Below are positions 58,728 to 64,000 of a DNA stretch of 64,000 bases, piece after piece (position 1 is the stretch's first letter; every line of letters starts with the position of its first letter). Source of the stretch: Oscheius sp. JU75 (Eukaryota > Nematoda > Chromadorea > Rhabditida > Rhabditidae); NCBI GenBank assembly GCA_037178855.1, contig JASJZC010000007.1, positions 3,100,001-3,164,000 of the forward strand, read 5' to 3'. The notes under the pieces were generated by a model. The model was given only the letters and a program-made list of their open reading frames with translations. It was not told the DNA's origin and made no database searches. The position numbers and the translations under genes were made by a program.

Positions 58728-60844
58728 TTAGCGATAAGGCTCTTCTATTAAAGCGCATAATCCTTCAGATTCTAAACAACCAAACCCTCTGGGACATTGG
58801 CTATCTTCGTTACACGGGGCACCCGTCTCGTAAATCATGCTGCCTTTACGGTTGCCTCTGAAACAGATAATTATGAAATTCAGCAATGAAACTTACGCTG
58901 GTCCGTAATGGCACACAAGATATCCCATTTCCGGGCAATTAACAACGGCACAGCCGAGCCGGAACGTTCTATCCCAGGCCATCTGGAACATCCCATAATT
59001 GCTGGTTGCTAACGAATATTACCTGGGTCCAGTGACCTACAGCTTTTCCCTTCTCTGCCCATAATTCATGAGAAAGGAGGTTGTCTTCTGGCACACCGAC
59101 CTCTTCCAGTTCTTGCCACCATTTCTCAATGCCCTGAATATTTCATTAGAATTGGGCTGACAGAAGGCCTGAATTATCGATTTGGGTATTTCCTAAGCAA
59201 TTAGGTTGACTCGCGTGTTAATTCCTCACTAATGAGAATGGTTTGGGCAGCAGTTGGGCCATGAAATACAGCTGCAGACCACCGGTCTCACTTAGATTAA
59301 AAGGCGCGAAAGGTTGTAATAGCGGAATGACCTGGAGTGATGTTTTCTGACCAAACGAAAAGCAATAAAGAAGTAATACTTACGGTGTGCAATAGCTTCA
59401 ATGGATTAGACCATATGAAAGAGGTCATGTACAGGTTCTGACCTTGATTCGGTCTCGTGGTCCAATCAGAATGGGCAAAAACACAATTCTCAGCCCATTC
59501 TTGAGCATATTCTTCCAGCAAACAGTCATACTCCTGAACTTTGAATAAGTGGTTGTTACAAGTAAAGAACCATTTTCAGCATCCGCTTAGCTCGGATCTG
59601 GGAAGAGTTTGTTTCACCGTTATACTCCAGACCTCGTGCCAATCGGGATCTTAAAAGACTTGGATAGAGGCATTCAGAAATGATTTGCCTGTAGTGATTA
59701 TGTAAATCTAAAGCTGCTATCCGCACAGCATCGGTCATCTTTGTATTGTTTGGACACAACAAATTGCCACCATCATCTGAAACAATATACATCAAAGGAC
59801 TTTCTTCAAATACCTGGCTCTTCTTGCGGCGCTACACACAATCCATCGTCTGTCTCACACTTTGAGTTTGGATAAGTAGAACAGTCGTCGTCCTTTTTAC
59901 AGGCTTCTCCAGGTTCGTAGATCATTTCATTCTCACATTGTGCTCTGAATATGAAAGAGTTTACATTTTCTGATGTCGTACTTGATGTTGTAGAGACAGG
60001 CAAAAGTTGCCTTTTTAGTCCTTGAACAAATTTGATAAGAACAGCCTATCTGCGTTGTTTTTCCTTTTGCCATCTGAAGATTTCATACAATGGCAACTTG
60101 AAAAGCGTACATTCGCCCAAGCATAGTATCCTTTAGAACTGAAGTATCGGTTTCGCGGATCATCGTTTCCTTGTAGTCGACCCTCCGTCCACCAATGTTT
60201 CAATGCTCTTCGAATGTTCTGGGTATGATTCCAGCCATCCCAATGCAACCAAAACCTGAAAAAAGACATAATATTTTTTTATCTACGACTTTACGTCTTG
60301 TACAACATGGAATCCGAGCGCAGTTCCACACCTGGCATGTATGATGAATTGCAGAATCTGATGTGGTTCCTTATTTTTGCTTCTAGTGCGCAACTCCACG
60401 ACTGGAACGAGAAATTGATAGCAAGGAAAAAAGAACTCACAAGTCTGTACATGTTGCGGCCCGTTTGCATCGTCCCGTTGAGATTCATCTGGTGGCCTTG
60501 AGCCAAGGAGCTACGGAGATCATTTTGAGTTTTGAGTATCATTTTACGATGGTCCATGGAAAGAATACTGTTCTCGCATGGCTCATCCAAAATTGCAGTT
60601 AACAGATCTAAAATAGCTTTGTTGAAAATTTGATCAATCTACCTTCATCTGCTTCTAGCGTACTATTTGTAGAATTTCCGAGATGGCTATGTCGTGTTTC
60701 TGATTCGACTTCGCCATCAATGATCACTTCTTCTCCACTACCTTCGGGACTCCATGCGGACTGAAATGTGTTGATCGCAACTACAGTAGTTGTACTCACA
60801 TTTGATAGTCGACACAGAAAAGCTAAGAACAGTACAGGAAGCAT
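58728..60844 (-). CDS. Secreted double-CAP (SCP/TAPS) protein
   Basis: A secreted two-domain CAP protein (as in VAP-1 and hookworm ASP-1). Signal peptide MLPVLFLAFLCRLSNVS (ATG 60842-60844) and an acidic linker come first. CAP1 runs ILSMDHRKMILKTQNDLRSS, SCALEAKIRNHIRFCNSSYM, WNHTQNIRRALKHWWTEGRL and TTQIGCSYQICS. A Cys-rich hinge follows (CENEMIYEPGEACKKDDDCS). CAP2 runs RIAALDLHNHYRQIISECLY, EYAQEWAENCVFAHSDWTTR, GQNLYM, AIEKWWQELEEVG, GHWTQMAWDRTFRLGCAVVN and a second hinge (YETGAPCNEDSQCPRGFGCL). The stop is at 58728-58730. CAP2 keeps both cavity His residues but has Gln in the usual GENLY Glu. CAP1 lacks the His pair. Nematode CAPs take part in host contact, sensory glia and immunity; the role here is open. 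Confidence 0.85.
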
Positions 60845-61380
60845 AGTGTGATATTTAGAATAGCATCGTAGTTAGATTTTTCGAATTGGAGTAAGAACCG
60901 CAATTTGTCACAGTTGTCACTGGAGGAATGGTCTGAAACCGCTGCCCACTATTGTTACTTTTTGACGTGCTTTACTACATGTCATGGACTGATGATAGTG
61001 CATCAGGACCATCCATAAATGTCAAAAGGCAAGATTGAAGAGCAAACTATTTGGGAATTAAGCAAGAGAAGTATAGGCATAAGGAAAAGCAGATGAGGGG
61101 TGAAAAGGACAATGTGTTCCTTCTCGTCCTCTTTTATAACAAAAGGAGGCCTCAATGAACTCGGCCATCTGGTGTACCGGGTCAAACTGGTCAACTGCAT
61201 CATGAGACAAAGTTCATCAAGACCTCTCACAGGTAAAGGAACATCTTCCGAACGTCTGATCAAGAACTCAAATTTGTTGATTGATTACACTAGAGGAAGT
61301 GGCACCGTTTGTAATAACATTAAGGATAAAAACAATGAAAAACGGTCAGGGTTTATGTGTCTAAAGGCAAAAAGGTTACT
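60845..61380. other. Intergenic, no gene seen
   Basis: About 540 nt between the double-CAP gene start and the 3' end of the next minus-strand gene. A + strand ORF of 104 codons overlaps but shows no family or splice support. Confidence 0.45.
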
Positions 61381-61755
61381 TTATTGTTCCACTATGGTGT
61401 TTGCGGTAGTTTGAAAGTAAGGCTGGTAGTAGTTAAAAGAACTACCAACCATGGTTTTCATAAGTGAACCCCATTGAGAATGATATAGTAAGAAACCAGC
61501 AGACACTTGGAGGCAATCCGTAGCCACAAAGGGGTCGTGCTTCAGATCACATTGAAACGAGTTCCGGGTTAAGATGCATGTTACGTGCTGATAATGCCAA
61601 GAGACGAGACTGTACACTTAATGAACACAATTGAAGTTTAGTTACAAGCAGTCTCAAAAAACACACAAACTAACTGTTAAAATAATAAATGCGACAATAA
61701 ATAGAGTAGCAAAAGTAGCAACTATTGAAGTACCAAGGAGACGATAGCTGATCAT
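61381..61755 (-). CDS. Small type II membrane protein, unrecognised
   Basis: Two exons. MISYRLLGTSIVATFATLFI continues into VAFIILTV, an N-terminal signal anchor. After an intron of about 56 nt the lumenal part reads MYSLVSWHYQHVTCILTRNS, FQCDLKHDPFVATDCLQVSA and ends TTANTIVEQ at the stop near 61381. The stop codon is inside an AATAAA (CAATAAAG), so the poly(A) signal overlaps the end of the coding region. Three cysteines and no recognised domain. The exon join makes the codon for Met at the junction and is my inference. Confidence 0.5.
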
Positions 61756-62019
61756 TTTAAAACTGGCTTCTCCACGGAAATATTAGCTGACAGCAAATGA
61801 ACTTCTTTCTGGCGATCTAACTATCTGCCTTTCGTAGATTCCTGTTCTGCCCTAAGCACAGAATTACGACCCCTAAGGTGCGAACCGGTCAGACGACCTC
61901 AGTCAAAACCGCAAAACACTTATATTGATATCCCGTGACTTTTATCTACAAAAAGAGAGGAATATAACAATGACAGTTTATGTAACACGTCGAGGTAATC
62001 TTGTGAACACAGAGTACTC
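61756..62019. other. Short interval, no gene seen
   Basis: 264 nt between two small secretory-pathway genes. It probably holds the 3' UTR of the CAP-like gene. Confidence 0.4.
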
Positions 62020-62574
62020 TTACTTGAAGAGGCAGACGATGTCAACACGACTGCTACAGGCTGAATAACCGCAGCCAAGACTTCCTGTACCGGTCGTCTG
62101 AACCATGTTTTCTGAAATATCACAAAGATAACGTACCCTAGTAGCTAGTTTAGCACCCTGATTGTTTTGAAAGTGACTCTGAACAACAGTAGCAGCAGAA
62201 GTTCCAGTGGTAAGAGGGAGACTAAACTCGATCTTTGTGCCGAAATCTTTGTACAAACCTGAATTTCAATGACGTTTCGGAAGCTCCAGAGTTGGAAGGA
62301 GAGCAGGATGTTGCGTTGGCGGTGGCTTGCGATTCGAGAGTACAATCCCAATTGTAACTTTTTCCCTAATAAAAAATATAACATTTCGCCTGATTCTATA
62401 CTTACGAATTGGTTTTGAGCAAAGGTAAGCATGGACTGTGTCATGGTATCAGAGACGCCATTGGGGCAAACAGCATGGATACACTGACAACCTAAGAGCC
62501 AAAAGATGAAAAAGGACAGCAAGTTTACCGAAAAGGACAGCGACGAGCACAATAATTGATGGTGAAGCTGTCAT
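62020..62574 (-). CDS. Degenerate CAP-like secreted protein
   Basis: Signal peptide MTASPSIIVLVAVLFG (ATG 62572-62574), then CQCIHAVCPNGVSDTMTQSM in exon 2. Exon 3 reads GKSYNWDCTLESQATANATS, like the CAP block W-D-x-x-L-E-x-x-A. The last exon has YKDFGTKIEFSLPLTTGTSA and MVQTTGTGSLGCGYSACSSR then VDIVCLFK, resembling the CAP end (T..LGCG...C....VC). Neither His nor Glu of the CAP cavity is seen, so metal or ligand binding by that site is unlikely. The length, about 165 residues, fits a single small CAP domain. The join before GLYKDF is uncertain. It lies beside the double-CAP gene, so local duplication is plausible. Confidence 0.5.
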
Positions 62575-62726
62575 GACTGCGAAATTGGTTCGACTGAAAT
62601 GAATACTGAGTGGTAGAGTAGGATTAGGCTGAGCAAAGCTGGAAAAGGGGGCAGAACGCACTGCGGTTAGTCAGTAGGTGTATTAAATGTCAAATATTGG
62701 ATCAGCTTGTCTTTTGGCGCAGACTG

Positions 62727-63010
62727 TCACGATTCGTATTCTTCTCCCGGTGGACCTTTATATGTAGAGACAACACTTCCGGAATAATATTCATCTGAGT
62801 CACTGCACATACATAAAAACAAAACCGTATTTTGCACCAAAGATAAAGTAGAAATGACTAATAAATGATAGATAATGATTACTTCGGACCAGAGTCCATT
62901 GTGAGAGATTTTCCGAAACGAGATAGTCGACTCGGGATTCCGATGGATCGCACACTCGCCAACGATATTTTCCGAGAACCATCGCTATCTCTCTGCTCGC
63001 GTCTCTTCAT
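62727..63010 (-). CDS. Small Ser/Arg-rich protein, unrecognised
   Basis: Two exons. MKRREQRDSDGSRKISLASV begins behind an AATTTTCAG acceptor and continues RSIGIPSRLSRFGKSLTMDS. An 88-nt intron leads to NDSDEYYSGSVVSTYKGPPG-EEYES and TGA at 62727-62729. About 68 residues with several R-x-x-S phosphorylation-type sites and an acidic Tyr-rich end. It has no signal peptide or span. It could also be the last exons of a longer gene, but the acceptor just before the ATG argues for a separate start. Function unknown. Confidence 0.45.
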
Positions 63011-63648
63011 TGCAACCTGAAAATTTGTGCCGTTCAGTATTGATGTTCCAGCTACAGAGTACTTGATGCTCTAATCTGCGTACTGTGCTCTAATACAATA
63101 TTTTCCGAAGCCTGTTATCCAACGTGGATGCTTTATCCTGTTGATCTCTAACATCAAAAATAAACCGCGTAAACCAAACATTCCATGACCTCAACGATCT
63201 GTGACTATTCAAAGAACAAGTGCTTGACTCGAACAGTCTCGGTCAGTGTCTATCAAAGTGCCTTACACAACGACATTCAAAACATCATGCAAAGTTTCAT
63301 TGATTACCAACAACAAGACAAGACACAAATGATGTCGAGCAAAATACACGTATGAACAATTAATTGGTAAGAGCTGAGAGATGAAGAATATAATACAAAG
63401 AATCCTTTGCTCCAGAAAAACGAAACATCTGTGCCCACTAAAAGAACCGTATTTTGACTACTTTCCCTTTGGTTTGAGTTAGATACAAACGTGTGAAGAG
63501 TTTCTCCGAGCACCGACTGGGAATGACAGTGAACTGTTACATCTTGTATAAGTGTAAAATGGAAAGAATGACCTGTTAATAGAGAGAGAAGGATGCAGTG
63601 ATAAAGTGTGGGATATGATATGCATATATGTGCAAGTGGGGGAATCAT
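63011..63648. other. Intergenic, no gene seen
   Basis: About 640 nt. A minus-strand 114-codon ORF at 63304-63648 has no family signal or splice fit. The right part is the 3' UTR of the next gene. Confidence 0.45.
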
Positions 63649-64000
63649 TCAGGTGGCAGATTTAGTGCCTGCTTGGCCGCTTCCAATTGTGAGATAAATG
63701 CTCTCACTTTTTCCAACGTCGAATGAACTGTATCTCTTCTGTTCTCCAGAACGAAGCGACCCATCGACTTCCATCGGCTTTGAGCCTTCCAGACGTTTTC
63801 GTTTGCTCCGAGAACTCGGCAGACTGTCCTTCCAGAAGGATTGTTCTTTGGTGTTACTGAAAAGCCAAGAAATTATAAAATAACTGAAGCATGATTTTGT
63901 GCTCTAACAACTGCAGGAAGGGTTAGATGTGCACTTTGCTGGTTTTGGGACAGAAAGTTTGTGCAAAAGGTGCAACGTGAATGTGCATCTCGTACAGTCG
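63649..64000 (-). CDS. C-terminal exons of an unrecognised gene (5' end beyond window)
   Basis: On the minus strand an exon entering from the window edge reads DCTRCTFTLHLLHKLSVPKP then AKCTSNPSC, and is joined by an intron of about 50 nt to LTPKNNPSGRTVCRVLGANE, WKAQSRWKSMGRFVLENRRD and a helical end (STLEKVRAFISQLEAAKQAL). It closes NLPPE, stop 63649-63651. The C-x-x-C then C-x(5)-C spacing suggests a small zinc-binding module. The family cannot be named from this fragment. Confidence 0.5.

Noticed and set aside
62092-62140. A 25-nt GT...TTTCAG candidate intron in the CAP-like gene
   Set aside because: Removal shifts the frame away from the Cys-rich CAP-like end; the unspliced reading stays open and fits better.

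Overview
This window is nuclear DNA from an animal, and the gene content and structure point to a nematode. Genes are split into many small exons. Most introns are about 35-50 nt with GT...AG ends and a TTTCAG-like acceptor. Many first coding exons sit directly behind a U-rich AG acceptor with no visible upstream donor, as expected for spliced-leader trans-splicing. Intergenic gaps are short. Several families (tandem CAP proteins, a soluble guanylate cyclase of the GCY type, an IR25a/GLR-7-type receptor, a HEN/HLH-15-type bHLH, a three-finger GPI protein) are typical of worms. I cannot name the genus from sequence alone. No bacterial, viral or CRISPR features were seen, and I found no convincing tRNA or rRNA gene.

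Layout. 1-340: last exon of an unrecognised + gene. 729-5017: two tandem + strand paralogues with MAM-like ectodomains. 5018-9495: 4.5 kb without a supported gene. 9499-12664: an RBFOX (fox-1 type) splicing factor with UGCAUG sites in its own introns. 13159-14176: a small Ly6/three-finger GPI protein. 14908-15660: a 20-bp tandem repeat, a hairpin and a decayed retroelement-like stretch. 15989-18046: atlastin. 19756-21688: RMND5, the E3 subunit of the GID/CTLH complex. 22392-30066: a co-directional run of soluble guanylate cyclase, IR25a-type ionotropic receptor and HEN-type bHLH. 31152-32761: S-adenosylmethionine synthetase.

32994-37491 (minus strand): TRAPPC12, myotrophin and an unrecognised helical protein. 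The last is divergent from a ZDHHC16-type palmitoyltransferase (37684-39175, +). 39439-45529 (minus): a C-type lectin/CUB membrane protein and a large anchored ectodomain protein. 46363-48793 (minus): a GPAT3/4-type acyltransferase. 48929-55733 (+): small proteins, a KDEL-tailed ER thioredoxin (TXNDC12/ERp18 type), two small membrane proteins and a KCTD/BTB protein. 56066-58463 (minus): alpha-tubulin. 58728-64000 (minus): a double-CAP secreted protein, a small type II membrane protein, a degenerate CAP-like protein, a small Ser/Arg-rich protein, and the 3' part of a gene running off the window.

How they fit together. This is an ordinary mixed eukaryotic neighbourhood, not one dedicated pathway. 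Sub-themes are ER and membrane biology (atlastin, GPAT, TXNDC12, ZDHHC16, TRAPPC12), sensory neurons (guanylate cyclase, IR25a, HEN bHLH) and secreted or cell-surface proteins (MAM, CLECT/CUB, CAP, Ly6). The most unusual signals are ultra-short introns (22 and 27 nt), a GC-AG intron in the bHLH gene, a frame break in the atlastin G domain, candidate RBFOX autoregulatory sites, and a guanylate cyclase that joins a beta-type haem sensor to an alpha-like catalytic half. Exon models were made by eye, so internal boundaries may be off by a few bases.
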